64,000 bases of DNA from Candidatus Limimorpha caballi (GTDB lineage: Bacteria; Bacteroidota; Bacteroidia; Bacteroidales; F082): NCBI GenBank assembly GCA_018064605.1, contig JAGHUX010000005.1:1-64000 (forward strand), written 5' to 3'. Positions within the stretch are counted from its first letter, which is position 1, and each line of letters begins with the position of its first letter. A program made the translations under genes and the position numbers. Of the stretch, positions 24,762 through 34,142 are shown piece after piece. Below the pieces are notes generated by a model, which was not told where the DNA came from, made no database searches, and worked only from the letters and a program-made list of their open reading frames with translations.

Positions 24762-26514
24762 AACAATTGATTTTATAGTATTCTTCCAATATGTTGCCGA
24801 TGCGCTCCATTTCAGCGTAAGTGTATCGCTGATCAATGTGGAAGCACATAATGTTGTCATAAATCATTCTTGCTGTGCTGTCAATCTTGTCTTTGAACTC
24901 ATCAGGGCAAGCCCATATAACCGTTGGATAAATGTCGTGCGAGGCCATAAACTGCTGTAACTCCTTTCTTCCATTCTTTACCAGCACTGGCATCATAAAC
25001 GGCACTACATCGTCAGGCAATTCCGGGCAAATCATTTCAATGGCAGCGAAGTCTTTCAAGCGCAATGCCAAACGTTTGTAATTGTCGCGGCGCAAATTAG
25101 CCATTTCATCTAAATCGGTGGAATTAATAATTCTTCTTGACGCATCGGACATACAATAAGTATCGGTTCTGGAATCAAGAATATGCTCAGCCTCAGCATA
25201 CTCCGTTCTGAATTGTTGTTTGTCGCCCTTTCCTTTCATAAGGTACTCGCCTTTGTGGAACATTGCTTTCATTTTGGCATCCGACAACTCTATATCCTCG
25301 TTTGTTGGCTGCTCCATATTCAAACCCATCAATACAGCCCCATCAGGGATAGGCATCCATTTACGAAGACTACCCACCTGATAGTCTGCGCCAATACCTT
25401 CGAACGTTGAGTACAATCTTTGGGTCAAATCCTCAATAATCGTCACCCCTTGCTTTCTTAACTGCTTAATAACATTCTCGCCACCACTAATTGTGTTAAA
25501 TCCAAAATAACTGTGGAGCAGAACAACGTCAGGGTGAATTTCTTCCACGCAGGTCATGAACTTCTCCCAATCCACTGTCAAATCCTCCTTTACGCAATAT
25601 GGAAACACTTCATAACCATAATTAAGGAAGGGTAGTAATACCGAATGGCAAGTGAAGGCTGGCAACAAAGCTTTTTTGTTTCCTGTGACTTCCAACCCTT
25701 TCAGCACTTCACCGATAGCGCTTCGGCAAGTGGAAAGATAAGAAGCTTTCCAACGGTCTAGATTGTCATATTTGCTCTCTATTGTTTCGAATTGTTCTTT
25801 GGCAATCCAGAAATTACTTCCGATTTCTCGAGGAATTTGGGCAAATTTTGCCCCCCCCCATTTCTCTTGTATCTCATTAACATACTGTATTTTATCCTTT
25901 CTTTGAACATCTCTGATAATATGCAGTCCACCTTCATCAGTAATAGACGGAACACCTATGTCATCCTGCGAGGCTACTTTGAAAAAGGTACGCCATAGAA
26001 TCTTTACATCATTCCAAAAAGACAGGGTTTCTACATATTTTACATCATACTCAAATCTTTCTTTCCAACGACACAATGCACGTCCATTGATTTGGGCCAG
26101 CCCCGTAATACCGCCACGAACCGTGTGACGTAAACTTTCACGCTCGGTATAGTAAGGCAAGTAAATCGGATAAAGCGGTCGTGGCCCCACCAGACTCATA
26201 TCACCCTTCAGCACATTGAAAAGCTCTGGTAGTTCATCAAGCGATGAATTACGAAGAAAATCGCCAAATTTGGTGAAACGATCCGTATCGGGCAACAGGT
26301 TTCCTTCGGCATCACGAGCATCGGTCATTGTGCGAAACTTGATGATACGGAACGGCTTTTCATCCTTACCGATACGCACCTGTTTAAAGAATATGGGCGA
26401 GCCAAGTTTCACCCTAACCAATAGGCATAAAACTGCCAGTATCGGAGAAATAACAATCAACCCCACCAAAGTAATGGTGAAATCAAAAAAACGTTTGAAA
26501 AAGTGTTTGTACAT
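24754..26514 (-). CDS. Sugar transferase fused through a poly-G tract to an aminotransferase
   Basis: Residues 1-~195 are a PglC/WcaJ-type initiating sugar-phosphate transferase: one N-terminal membrane segment (FTITLVGLIVISPILAVLCLLV), KFRTM, RNSSLDELPELFNVLKGDMSLVGPRPL and the GITGLAQINGR segment. It moves sugar-1-phosphate onto undecaprenyl phosphate. Residues ~228-586 are a fold-type-I PLP enzyme (LLPAFTCHSVLLPFL, TIIEDLTQ at 359-365, GSLRKW with Lys385). The two parts join at residues 219-222 (WGGA), encoded by G9 at 25851-25859. With G10 the transferase would stop 15 codons later, and a start ATG at 25887, one frame over, would open the aminotransferase separately. The fusion thus looks tract-dependent. 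Confidence 0.82.
   Translation of the reverse strand: MYKHFFKRFFDFTITLVGLIVISPILAVLCLLVRVKLGSPIFFKQVRIGKDEKPFRIIKFRTMTDARDAEGNLLPDTDRFTKFGDFLRNSSLDELPELFNVLKGDMSLVGPRPLYPIYLPYYTERESLRHTVRGGITGLAQINGRALCRWKERFEYDVKYVETLSFWNDVKILWRTFFKVASQDDIGVPSITDEGGLHIIRDVQRKDKIQYVNEIQEKWGGAKFAQIPREIGSNFWIAKEQFETIESKYDNLDRWKASYLSTCRSAIGEVLKGLEVTGNKKALLPAFTCHSVLLPFLNYGYEVFPYCVKEDLTVDWEKFMTCVEEIHPDVVLLHSYFGFNTISGGENVIKQLRKQGVTIIEDLTQRLYSTFEGIGADYQVGSLRKWMPIPDGAVLMGLNMEQPTNEDIELSDAKMKAMFHKGEYLMKGKGDKQQFRTEYAEAEHILDSRTDTYCMSDASRRIINSTDLDEMANLRRDNYKRLALRLKDFAAIEMICPELPDDVVPFMMPVLVKNGRKELQQFMASHDIYPTVIWACPDEFKDKIDSTARMIYDNIMCFHIDQRYTYAEMERIGNILEEYYKINCYE
25851..25859 (-). repeat. Poly-G tract (G9) at a fusion junction
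   Basis: Nine C on the plus strand lie exactly at the junction between the sugar transferase and aminotransferase parts. Frame analysis shows that G9 joins them and G10 would separate them. Confidence 0.95.
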
Positions 26515-26538
26515 TGGTTTTAATTATGCCCTTATCAA

Positions 26539-27222
26539 TTAATGAGATATTTTTTCTTCCGTATTATAATCAGCTTTTTTGATTGGGAAATAGTGGTCAA
26601 TAATATCTAATGTTGGATTTTCGATATGAAACAACTCTACGCGCTTTGTTATTTCTTCATCAGGCAAGTTCCACCATTGAATTTCTTCCAAGCGATTAAT
26701 GACATCTTGTTGAAACTTGTATTTTATAATCTTGGCCGGTGCACCACCCATAACAGCATACGGTGGCACATCTTTAGTAACAACCGAACCAGCTGCAATG
26801 ATCGCACCATTTCCGATGGAAACACCGTCCATAATTATTGATTTTGCCCCTATCCAAACATCATGGCCAACATGGGTTATTTTATCGATATTATCAATCG
26901 GCTTTACCCATTCAGGGTGAAACCCCCATGGTGAGTTTTTGTAAAAAATTGAATGACAAGAAAGATAATGGGTCGGGTGTACGCCCAAACCTATCTCACA
27001 ATCCTTAGCAATAACAGAATAGTTGCCAATCACACAATTCATTACTCGGCTTCTATCCCTTATACTCGAATAATTACCTATAACAACATTAAAACACCTC
27101 GAAAATTTCCCCAAAGCTGTTGTTTTACTAAACTTTGTCCTTTTGTCCCAAAATGCAAAAAGAGAAATATAACGGTAAATGAAATGCTTGGGCGACAGTA
27201 TTGACCTTATATAATCCAACAT
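26539..27222 (-). CDS. CatB/MaA-type hexapeptide acetyltransferase
   Basis: This 227-residue left-handed beta-helix protein has hexapeptide turns ([25 protein letters not shown]), [67 protein letters not shown] and a helical C-terminus, the layout of xenobiotic/sugar O-acetyltransferases. It is a close paralogue of the adjacent upstream gene. Its ATG lies 2 bp after the stop of that gene's extended reading frame and about 11 bp after an AGGAGG, an unusually strong ribosome-binding site for this window. It probably acetylates the repeat unit. Confidence 0.88.
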   Translation of the reverse strand: MLDYIRSILSPKHFIYRYISLFAFWDKRTKFSKTTALGKFSRCFNVVIGNYSSIRDRSRVMNCVIGNYSVIAKDCEIGLGVHPTHYLSCHSIFYKNSPWGFHPEWVKPIDNIDKITHVGHDVWIGAKSIIMDGVSIGNGAIIAAGSVVTKDVPPYAVMGGAPAKIIKYKFQQDVINRLEEIQWWNLPDEEITKRVELFHIENPTLDIIDHYFPIKKADYNTEEKISH

Positions 27223-27224
27223 AA

Positions 27225-27971
27225 CTAAGCCGCCCTCCTATCCAAAATGTAATTATAATATATTGAATTACAACATTTTACCCCCCCCCCTGGGTTATTG
27301 TTTAATTCATGTTGATTATCAGGGAAATACCGATTAATATCATCCAACGTCGGATTCTTTTTATGGAATAAATCTATTACCTCTGTAATCTTCTCATCAG
27401 ACAAATTCCACCATTTGATTTCTTCAAGTCGATCAATGACCTCTTGTGGAAATTTGTATTTAATAATCTTAGCTGGGACACCACCAACAATTGCATACGG
27501 TGGCACATCCTTAGTAACCACAGCTCCCGTAGCCACGATTGCACCATCACCAATGGTAACACCATCTAAAACCACCACTCTACGGCCAATCCAGACATCA
27601 TTTCCAATTTTTATCCGCTTCTGTTCTTTAAAACCTTCTGGGAAAAGCACCCAATCATCATGCCACCCCCAATTACCCTTTTTATAAAAAATAGAATGAT
27701 ATGTTAATGTGTCCGTTGGATGTTGACCCACACCCGACACACAATCCGCAGAAAAAACCGTAAAGTTACCAACATCGGTATTAGTAATCTGACAATTTTT
27801 ACCTATACGTGAGTACTTCCCCACCTTTGTATCACTAAGTTTAGCACCATGTAAAATATGTGTGTAAGGTGTAAAACTTGATTGTTTATCCCACAAAGAA
27901 AGAAAAGAAATATGTTTGTAGGTAAACTTTCTTATTGATAAAACAGATCCCAAATATGATTTTAAGCCCAT
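27225..27971 (-). CDS. CatB-type hexapeptide acetyltransferase with poly-G-controlled C-terminus
   Basis: This paralogue of the next gene has matching blocks: [107 protein letters not shown]. The family-like part ends around residue 228 (HELNNNP). A run of ten G then keeps the frame open for ~20 more residues of atypical tail ([10 protein letters not shown], ending RRAA) to a TAG only 2 bp before the next ATG. With G9 it would stop at once (GGG-TAA). The enzyme itself should work either way; what changes is where ribosomes terminate relative to the next gene. Confidence 0.88.
   Translation of the reverse strand: MGLKSYLGSVLSIRKFTYKHISFLSLWDKQSSFTPYTHILHGAKLSDTKVGKYSRIGKNCQITNTDVGNFTVFSADCVSGVGQHPTDTLTYHSIFYKKGNWGWHDDWVLFPEGFKEQKRIKIGNDVWIGRRVVVLDGVTIGDGAIVATGAVVTKDVPPYAIVGGVPAKIIKYKFPQEVIDRLEEIKWWNLSDEKITEVIDLFHKKNPTLDDINRYFPDNQHELNNNPGGGVKCCNSIYYNYILDRRAA
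27281..27290 (-). repeat. Poly-G tract (G10)
   Basis: Ten C on the plus strand lie near the 3' end of the acyltransferase gene. In this length the frame reads to just before the next start codon; nine or eleven would end translation within a few codons. Confidence 0.95.
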
Positions 27972-27983
27972 ATATAAAATTAT

Positions 27984-29096
27984 TTAAAGGTACGACAAAT
28001 AGATTTTTTGAACTTGATCCCAACTGTACTTCTCAATCACTGCTCTCCTACCATTTTGACCCATTTCATAAGCCTCTTCTTTATGAGAAACCAGGTATTG
28101 CATTGCATTTCTGATTGAATCTATATTATTCACATCTACAAGCATTCCGCAATGATATTCATTGATTAGTTTACGATACATCGGGACATCCTGACATAGA
28201 ATTGGAAGTGCGGCCTCCATGCTTTCAAAAATCTTTATTATTCCAAAAGAGCCATTTGAACTCTTTGTACCAGATAAATCCCTTGCTGTATTACTGATAG
28301 TACACTTTGATAGTATTTCTGGAAGTCGATTGCGTTCAAAACCGTCAATAAATTCAATTCTATTTTCACCAATATCTTCTTTCAAACGATTTAGAACGTT
28401 ATAATCCCAGAACTTACCAGCTAGCAAATATTTTACATTAGGGATATCTTTTATCGCACTAATTACGTTTTGCTGCCTACTGCTATTCGGAATATGACCA
28501 TAATAAATAACCCTGTTTTCTCTATTTAAATAATCTTCCTTGGTTAACTGATAATCTTTATTTACTTCAGGGAAATTCCCCAATAAAACTGCTTTCTTAA
28601 TACCCCATTTATTCAAATAATCCAAAATATCATCAGAAACAGCGAAAACCGCATCCATGTATTTCAACTTCCTCTTCATTGAATAAGACATCAACAAAAC
28701 ACCTATATGGGTCAAAAAATAAGGTAGTGTTGATTTATTATAATATGTGAATGGATGGCTCTCAAAAAAAGTATAGAAACATTTTTTTCCTTTTCTTTTA
28801 AATCTAAGTAATAATTTTAAAAAATCAGGAGATTCTGTTTGATAATAATCAGCATTAATATCCAGTGCGACTTTATACATCAAACGAGACAAGAGCAAAA
28901 TTCTTTTTACATAACCACCTCCATGATACCCTACTGGGATATATTTAACACCATCAATAGTTTCAACCGGGCCGTCATCTGAAACACAGAAATATACATC
29001 ATAACCATTTTTCACCAATGTCCTGGCTTGACGCCTAGGTACTATCAGTTGCTCCTGCCTTGTAGCACAGGTCATAAAGCAAAACTTCTTTTTCAT
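27984..29096 (-). CDS. Glycosyltransferase family 4
   Basis: This 370-residue GT-B enzyme has an N-terminal domain with TCATRQEQLIVPRRQARTLVKNGYDVYFCVSDDG and DINADYYQTESPDFLKLLL, and a C-terminal donor domain with VIYYGHIPNSSRQQNVISAI, YLLAGKFWDYNVL, GSFGIIKIFESMEAALPILCQDVPMYRKLI and MGQNGRRAVIEKYSWDQV. The E-x7-E-like GIIKIFESMEA segment is typical of GT4. It probably adds one sugar to the lipid-linked repeat. The donor cannot be told from sequence. It is AT-rich like its neighbours up to 34 kb. Confidence 0.85.
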   Translation of the reverse strand: MKKKFCFMTCATRQEQLIVPRRQARTLVKNGYDVYFCVSDDGPVETIDGVKYIPVGYHGGGYVKRILLLSRLMYKVALDINADYYQTESPDFLKLLLRFKRKGKKCFYTFFESHPFTYYNKSTLPYFLTHIGVLLMSYSMKRKLKYMDAVFAVSDDILDYLNKWGIKKAVLLGNFPEVNKDYQLTKEDYLNRENRVIYYGHIPNSSRQQNVISAIKDIPNVKYLLAGKFWDYNVLNRLKEDIGENRIEFIDGFERNRLPEILSKCTISNTARDLSGTKSSNGSFGIIKIFESMEAALPILCQDVPMYRKLINEYHCGMLVDVNNIDSIRNAMQYLVSHKEEAYEMGQNGRRAVIEKYSWDQVQKIYLSYL

Positions 29097-29100
29097 CTCA

Positions 29101-30240
29101 TTAATATATATAATCGTTAATCAAATCAACAACTTTTGCGACATCACCCATAGAAATGGCAGGGCCAATAGGCAAGCTCAATTCTTCATTGGCTATTCTT
29201 TCCGTGATTGGAAAGCTCATGTGGTTCCACTCCTTGTAGCATTCCTGCTTATGAGGGGCAATAGGATAATGAATCACTGTGCCCACTCCGTTCTGCTCCA
29301 GATAGTCGTGCAAGGCATCGCGTAGCCTACCCCTGTCCCCTCCCTGAAGGGAAGGGTCTTGAACGAGAATCGGGAACAGATGGTAGGCATTCTGCTCATC
29401 GGGCAAGCGGTCGGGTAAAGTGATCAGAGGGTTGTTGATATGGTCGTAGTAATAGTTTGCCACTTGCTTGCGGTGTGCATTGTCCTCAACTAAGTATTTC
29501 AACTTCACATCGAGCACAGCAGCCTGGACCTCGTCCAAACGGCTGTTGCGGCCAGTGTATTTGAACACATATTTCTTCTGCGAGCCATAGTTGGCCAAAG
29601 TACGGACTGCCTCAGCCAAAGCGTCATCGCTGGTAGTGACCGCACCGCCATCACCCAAAGCGCCCAAGTTCTTTCCGGGATAGAAACTGTGACCTGCTGC
29701 ATCTCCTATTGAACCTGTGGTGCGGCCATCAGTGTGCTTGCAGCCGTGGGCTTGGGCATTGTCCTCAACCAGTTTCAGGTTGTATTTCTTGCACAATGCA
29801 CCAATCTTGTCGGTGTAGGCATTGCGGCCATAGAGGTGAACAATGCAGATGGCCTTGGTTCTGGGGGTGATAGCAGCCTCAATCAGGTCATCATCAATCT
29901 CCAAGGTGTTCAATTGGGGTTCCACCAGAATGGGTTTCAAGCCATTCTCTGTAATGGAGAGGATGGTGGCAATGTAAGTGTTGGCCGGAACAATCACCTC
30001 GTCGCCAGGCTGCATCACGCCCAGCTCGATATAGGCACGGAAAATCCAGATTAGGGCATCCAAGCCGTTGGCACAGCCAATGCAGTGCTTAGCACCGATG
30101 AAGTTGGCATAGTTGGCTTCGAAGCGTTTGTTTTCTTCGCCTTGGAGGTACCAGCCGCCATTCACCACACGGGTGACGGCCTCGTTGATTTCAGCTCCAT
30201 GAAGAGCCGTTACGTCTTTTAATGAAAGAAAAGGTATCAT
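29101..30240 (-). CDS. FdtB/QdtB-like dTDP-3-keto-6-deoxyhexose aminotransferase
   Basis: This 379-residue DegT-family PLP enzyme has VVNGGWYLQGEENKRFEANYANFIGAKHCIGCANGLDAL, EVIVPANTYIATIL, IVHLYGRNAYTDKI, KLVEDNAQAHG and the lysine site HSFYPGKNLGALGDGGAV. It resembles FdtB/QdtB, which make dTDP-3-amino-3,6-dideoxy sugars after an FdtA-type 3,4-ketoisomerase; such an isomerase and RmlA/RmlB are encoded at 36947-39950. A segment DPSLQGGDRGRLR, encoded by a repeat-like stretch of C and G runs (29323-29352), seems to be an in-frame insertion in the C-terminal domain. Confidence 0.88.
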   Translation of the reverse strand: MIPFLSLKDVTALHGAEINEAVTRVVNGGWYLQGEENKRFEANYANFIGAKHCIGCANGLDALIWIFRAYIELGVMQPGDEVIVPANTYIATILSITENGLKPILVEPQLNTLEIDDDLIEAAITPRTKAICIVHLYGRNAYTDKIGALCKKYNLKLVEDNAQAHGCKHTDGRTTGSIGDAAGHSFYPGKNLGALGDGGAVTTSDDALAEAVRTLANYGSQKKYVFKYTGRNSRLDEVQAAVLDVKLKYLVEDNAHRKQVANYYYDHINNPLITLPDRLPDEQNAYHLFPILVQDPSLQGGDRGRLRDALHDYLEQNGVGTVIHYPIAPHKQECYKEWNHMSFPITERIANEELSLPIGPAISMGDVAKVVDLINDYIY

Positions 30241-30267
30241 TTTCGAACAATTATAATTATAAGTTTT

Positions 30268-31536
30268 TTAAATATGAGCCTTTATATATTCCCCAAACAG
30301 CGTTGTGTCTATCTCATAATCCGAATGAATTGACGTAGAAGAACCAGATTGGGTAGGCAAATAATAAATAATTTTCACTTCGTTAAAATAGGCCAATGTT
30401 GAAAATAGCGGAGATGTATTTTTGTTTCGAATCGATCTAAAAATAACAACATTACAACCTTTAGAACAAAAAATTAAATTTGTAAAAGCAGCACCTGACC
30501 CTCCCACTATCCATTCTGCATTATGAAATAATGCCATTTGTTCTTCGAAAGAATACTCCTCGGGGGCGACCTGCTCAAAACCAAATGGGGCAAGCACTGA
30601 GAAAACCTCGTTTTCGTTGTAATTTCTGTGATTTGTATTTTTCCTAGTAAGAAAAATGCGCTTGGGGGTCTTTTTATTAGAGATATGGTCTAATAAAATA
30701 TCCCTCAAATTCGTCATATAAGACCTATCAAACGCGACAATCCCACTCTTTTGAGTATTAATACCTTTAATATGAGGTACAAGCTTATTAATATGATCAA
30801 CATAATACAATTGTTTAACACAATAAGTTTTTGTTGGTTGAAGATATATTACAGGTTTGCTTTTTATATTTAAAATATTGAGAATCCTACTCATTGAAGG
30901 CACCAATCTAACTTTTTCATCTACCAGCAATGGTACTTCGTTCGATATATCCAATTCATTAACAACCAGTAGTCTGATTAAGTTTTCTGTAATTGTATGA
31001 TAATAATTCTGGGAGAATTTTCCATTAATCATTATTCCGCACTCAATAGTTTCATCAAAGTGCCTCATATTACTTCTTAATACACCCACATTTTTTTTAT
31101 CTCTATAAAGCAACCCGTCAATGAAAAGCACTTCAGGTGCTATATTATAGCATGCATCGTTTATAATACAGGCTCTTTTCGTATCAACAATCATGTCAGA
31201 ATTCCCAGTCACACAAACATCATTATATATCTGGAGTCTTATATTGAGCAACTTTTGGGGTTTTAATTCTGGCTTATATTCTTCATCATCATAAACAACA
31301 TTACCTTCAAACCCTACACGGTTATCAACAATGGTCTTGATTGTGACATTGTTTGTGTCTTCCATATATTTTTGTACACTAACAATCGGATAATACGATA
31401 ATCCGTTTAATGACATAACTTTGGCGAACAAACTTTCTATACACTTCCCCAAACGGCTTTTGGTTCCAAAAGTATAAATAGAATACGTCAAATTACGAAC
31501 AAATTCGCCTACATAATATTTTATTGTATCATTCAT
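30268..31536 (-). CDS. Glycosyltransferase family 61 (DUF563)
   Basis: This 422-residue protein shows the GT61/DUF563 hallmarks: NGKFSQNYYHTITENLIRLLVV, KRIFLTRKNTNHRNYNENEV, FEEQMALFHNAEWIVGGSGAAFTNLIFCSKGCNVVIF. GT61 enzymes transfer xylose or other sugars in eukaryotes, and bacterial members occur in capsule loci. The N-terminal ~140 residues are variable. It is the only GT61 here; its donor is unknown. The gene lies 4 bp from the upstream GT4 and 27 bp from fdtB, so it is in the same operon. Confidence 0.85.
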   Translation of the reverse strand: MNDTIKYYVGEFVRNLTYSIYTFGTKSRLGKCIESLFAKVMSLNGLSYYPIVSVQKYMEDTNNVTIKTIVDNRVGFEGNVVYDDEEYKPELKPQKLLNIRLQIYNDVCVTGNSDMIVDTKRACIINDACYNIAPEVLFIDGLLYRDKKNVGVLRSNMRHFDETIECGIMINGKFSQNYYHTITENLIRLLVVNELDISNEVPLLVDEKVRLVPSMSRILNILNIKSKPVIYLQPTKTYCVKQLYYVDHINKLVPHIKGINTQKSGIVAFDRSYMTNLRDILLDHISNKKTPKRIFLTRKNTNHRNYNENEVFSVLAPFGFEQVAPEEYSFEEQMALFHNAEWIVGGSGAAFTNLIFCSKGCNVVIFRSIRNKNTSPLFSTLAYFNEVKIIYYLPTQSGSSTSIHSDYEIDTTLFGEYIKAHI

Positions 31537-31539
31537 GTT

Positions 31540-32745
31540 CTAATCGAGTTTTTCCATCATATTGGCAAATGCATTATAATTAATTTCTGCATTGTAATGT
31601 GTTTCCCAATAAGTTCTGGGTGAATAATCAGTTTGCGACATTTTTGTTATTCTATCCGCCACTTCTTGTGGGGTAGGATTTGGCGACACTAATTCACCTA
31701 CCTGTTCTGTTACGGCTTCAAATGTACTTCCAACATTAGTGGCTAAAACTGGTATATTGAAAGATGCGGCTTCCATTATTGATACCGGAACACCTTCAAT
31801 TGTACTTAGATTAATAAAAAGATCTACTTGATGGGTCTGGTAATAACGCAAAACATCATCATGATTCAGTCTCCCTATCAGATTAACTGTCAAATGTTCT
31901 TTTTTATTACGGCTCACTCTTTCTTTAATGTTCTCAAATTCTGGACCATCTCCAATATGAGTCCAAATAATCTTCCTACCTTTAACTGCATTCAAAGAAT
32001 CAAATATCAAATCAACCCTCTTTAATTTCCACATTGTTGAACAACTTACTACATTAAGCACATCGATTTCACTATTTATTTGAGGGCCAACTCCACAATC
32101 TTTTGAACCCAAAGCAAAAACCTTCGTGTTGCTGTCTGGATATCTTTTCTTAAAATATTCCTCCCCTTTTTTTGAAATAAAAGCGGCGGTATCTAAACTG
32201 ATGGCAACCGACTTCCTAAAAGGTATATAACCATGATAAGATTCTTCCCATAAGTCCCAATCACCGTGAAAGCGGGAAACCATATGGGCTTTATCTTTCC
32301 AAAATATTGATAACACATTCTTGCCAACACCCCAGTAAAAATAGCAGACATCGTTTTTACATAGATTTTTTTCTATCTTCTTATATCTTTCATTGTGCAA
32401 AAGGTTATTAAGCATAAAAGTAAAAGACACCCATGATTTCAGTTTCACTTTATTTTTATAAACCGCATTCCCAAAGAACTCTTTGACAACCATTCCAAAT
32501 GACCGTAAAGAGAAGACTCCTTTAATAAAATACTTGAATTTTCCTTGTTTCTTGTTATCACCAATAATAACCTCACAATTTTCGGGAATTTTGCGCATTG
32601 GTTTATTCCCAGATGTATCATCGGGTACAATATAAACCCTATCAAACCTTTTTGCTAGGTAAACTAACTCGTCGCCAGCGAAACTCTCTCTTGTGGCATA
32701 CGGATATTGAAAAGTGAATAAATATAATGATTTATTATTTGACAT
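31540..32745 (-). CDS. Glycosyltransferase family 4
   Basis: This 401-residue GT-B transferase has a C-terminal donor domain that is easy to read: VSCSTMWKLKRVDLIFDSLNAV, WTHIGDGPEFENIKERV, VNLIGRLNHDDVLRYYQTHQVDLFINLSTIEGVPVSIMEAASFNIPVLATNVG. The EGVPVSIMEA segment is the E-x7-E motif of GT4. N-terminal features include FQYPYATRESFAGDELVYLAKRF. It overlaps the wzy gene by 11 bp, implying translational coupling. Confidence 0.88.
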   Translation of the reverse strand: MSNNKSLYLFTFQYPYATRESFAGDELVYLAKRFDRVYIVPDDTSGNKPMRKIPENCEVIIGDNKKQGKFKYFIKGVFSLRSFGMVVKEFFGNAVYKNKVKLKSWVSFTFMLNNLLHNERYKKIEKNLCKNDVCYFYWGVGKNVLSIFWKDKAHMVSRFHGDWDLWEESYHGYIPFRKSVAISLDTAAFISKKGEEYFKKRYPDSNTKVFALGSKDCGVGPQINSEIDVLNVVSCSTMWKLKRVDLIFDSLNAVKGRKIIWTHIGDGPEFENIKERVSRNKKEHLTVNLIGRLNHDDVLRYYQTHQVDLFINLSTIEGVPVSIMEAASFNIPVLATNVGSTFEAVTEQVGELVSPNPTPQEVADRITKMSQTDYSPRTYWETHYNAEINYNAFANMMEKLD

Positions 32746-34030
32746 AGGTTTTAATTAATGTGTTTTCTTTTGCTAATAACAATGCGTATAAATAGAAGGA
32801 AAAATAAGCCAAAATACCTGTTAATAATGGCTCTAGAGTAAAACAACTGGTCGCAAGATAAGCAATCAAAGAAATAACAGCAACTCTTTGAGGTGATTTT
32901 TGAGATATTACTTTAATCGGATAATAAAATGTATATAGCAATAAACCTAAACCAAACACGCCATAATCAACAAGAAAACCCACAAAATCACTATGAAAAC
33001 CTATAACAAATCCACCTATTCTTGAACCCATATAATGCCCATTTCCGAATAGGATAGTTAATATGTTACCATTTAAGTAAGCATCTAGTTTCGTTTTCCA
33101 GATATCTATTCGCCCAGATCCCGAACCACCTTCATCACTCATAATACGATATTCCAGCAACTCAAAATATTGATTGGTGTATAAATAAAAAACTGCAATA
33201 ACCGCAATTAATGCCACAATAATCTTGTAACCTGATTTTACTTTGGACAGCATCATTAGTGTAACAAAACCGACCACATACGCCAACATCGCACCACGTG
33301 AAGCGTTTAACGCTAAAACTGGTAAAGAAAGCACAACAGCTGCAACATATATAGCTTTTTCAATTATATCCAATTCTCTCCACTCTCTACTGAACATTTT
33401 AATAACACCGATAATACCCCCCATACCCATTACAACCCCAAAATAATTAGGGTCTGTCCAACCAGTACGCTCCATACCTTCGGTATATGTGGTCATAATG
33501 AATTCTTCTCTATGAGTTAAAAAAGCAATACCAAGTACAATAGTTGTAACAGAAAAACACAATGGCAATTGAGACAATATTTCTTGGGTGTTCGATCTAC
33601 TAATAATCAAGAAACAAATTATCATCAAAAGGCAAAAAAATGTATTTTGAAACAATAGTCCTGTTGTAGTAGCGCCCGTTATTAAATCTATTAAAAAAGT
33701 ATAAACAGCTAATAGAATTATAAAAATAGGGATTGAATTATTCTCATATTTCTTTTGGATATAGAAACCTGTTATAATCATTGTTATTATTACATATAAA
33801 GAAAGGGTATACGGCATGTATGAAAAAGAAAAACTTTCAAGAGATATTGTATAAAACATCGTAATTATTGCAGGAAAACTAATCTTCTTATTTATTAAAG
33901 ATGGAGCAATAACCGCCACCATAAAAGCTATACGCATCACCATTGGAGGTGCTGTTGTATAACTTTGCCGCGATGCTAAAATAATCAGCAATAAAGCATA
34001 ATAAAACAAAATATATCTTTTAGTCTTCAT
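32735..34030 (-). CDS. wzy: O-antigen/capsule polymerase (Wzy-like)
   Basis: This 431-residue protein is a chain of about ten to twelve hydrophobic segments with little sequence conservation, as is usual for Wzy. A large periplasmic loop (residues ~290-350: YRIMSDEGGSGSGRIDIWKTKLDAYLNGN, FGNGHYMGSRIGGFVIGFHSDFVGFL) has the G-R-x3-W and H-S-x-F-V-G pattern of O-antigen polymerase/ligase (Wzy_C-type) proteins. It would polymerise undecaprenyl-linked repeats in the periplasm. It is the only polymerase candidate in the window and is strongly AT-rich, typical of a locus-specific gene. Confidence 0.8.
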   Translation of the reverse strand: MKTKRYILFYYALLLIILASRQSYTTAPPMVMRIAFMVAVIAPSLINKKISFPAIITMFYTISLESFSFSYMPYTLSLYVIITMIITGFYIQKKYENNSIPIFIILLAVYTFLIDLITGATTTGLLFQNTFFCLLMIICFLIISRSNTQEILSQLPLCFSVTTIVLGIAFLTHREEFIMTTYTEGMERTGWTDPNYFGVVMGMGGIIGVIKMFSREWRELDIIEKAIYVAAVVLSLPVLALNASRGAMLAYVVGFVTLMMLSKVKSGYKIIVALIAVIAVFYLYTNQYFELLEYRIMSDEGGSGSGRIDIWKTKLDAYLNGNILTILFGNGHYMGSRIGGFVIGFHSDFVGFLVDYGVFGLGLLLYTFYYPIKVISQKSPQRVAVISLIAYLATSCFTLEPLLTGILAYFSFYLYALLLAKENTLIKTYVK

Positions 34031-34142
34031 TTCAATGGTATATTATCCATCAATTTCTTATTAATATATCACAATCAACCTCTACTTATAATTCAAATCA
34101 AGCTATTAATAAAATTTATTTTTAATAACCTTTATATAGAAA

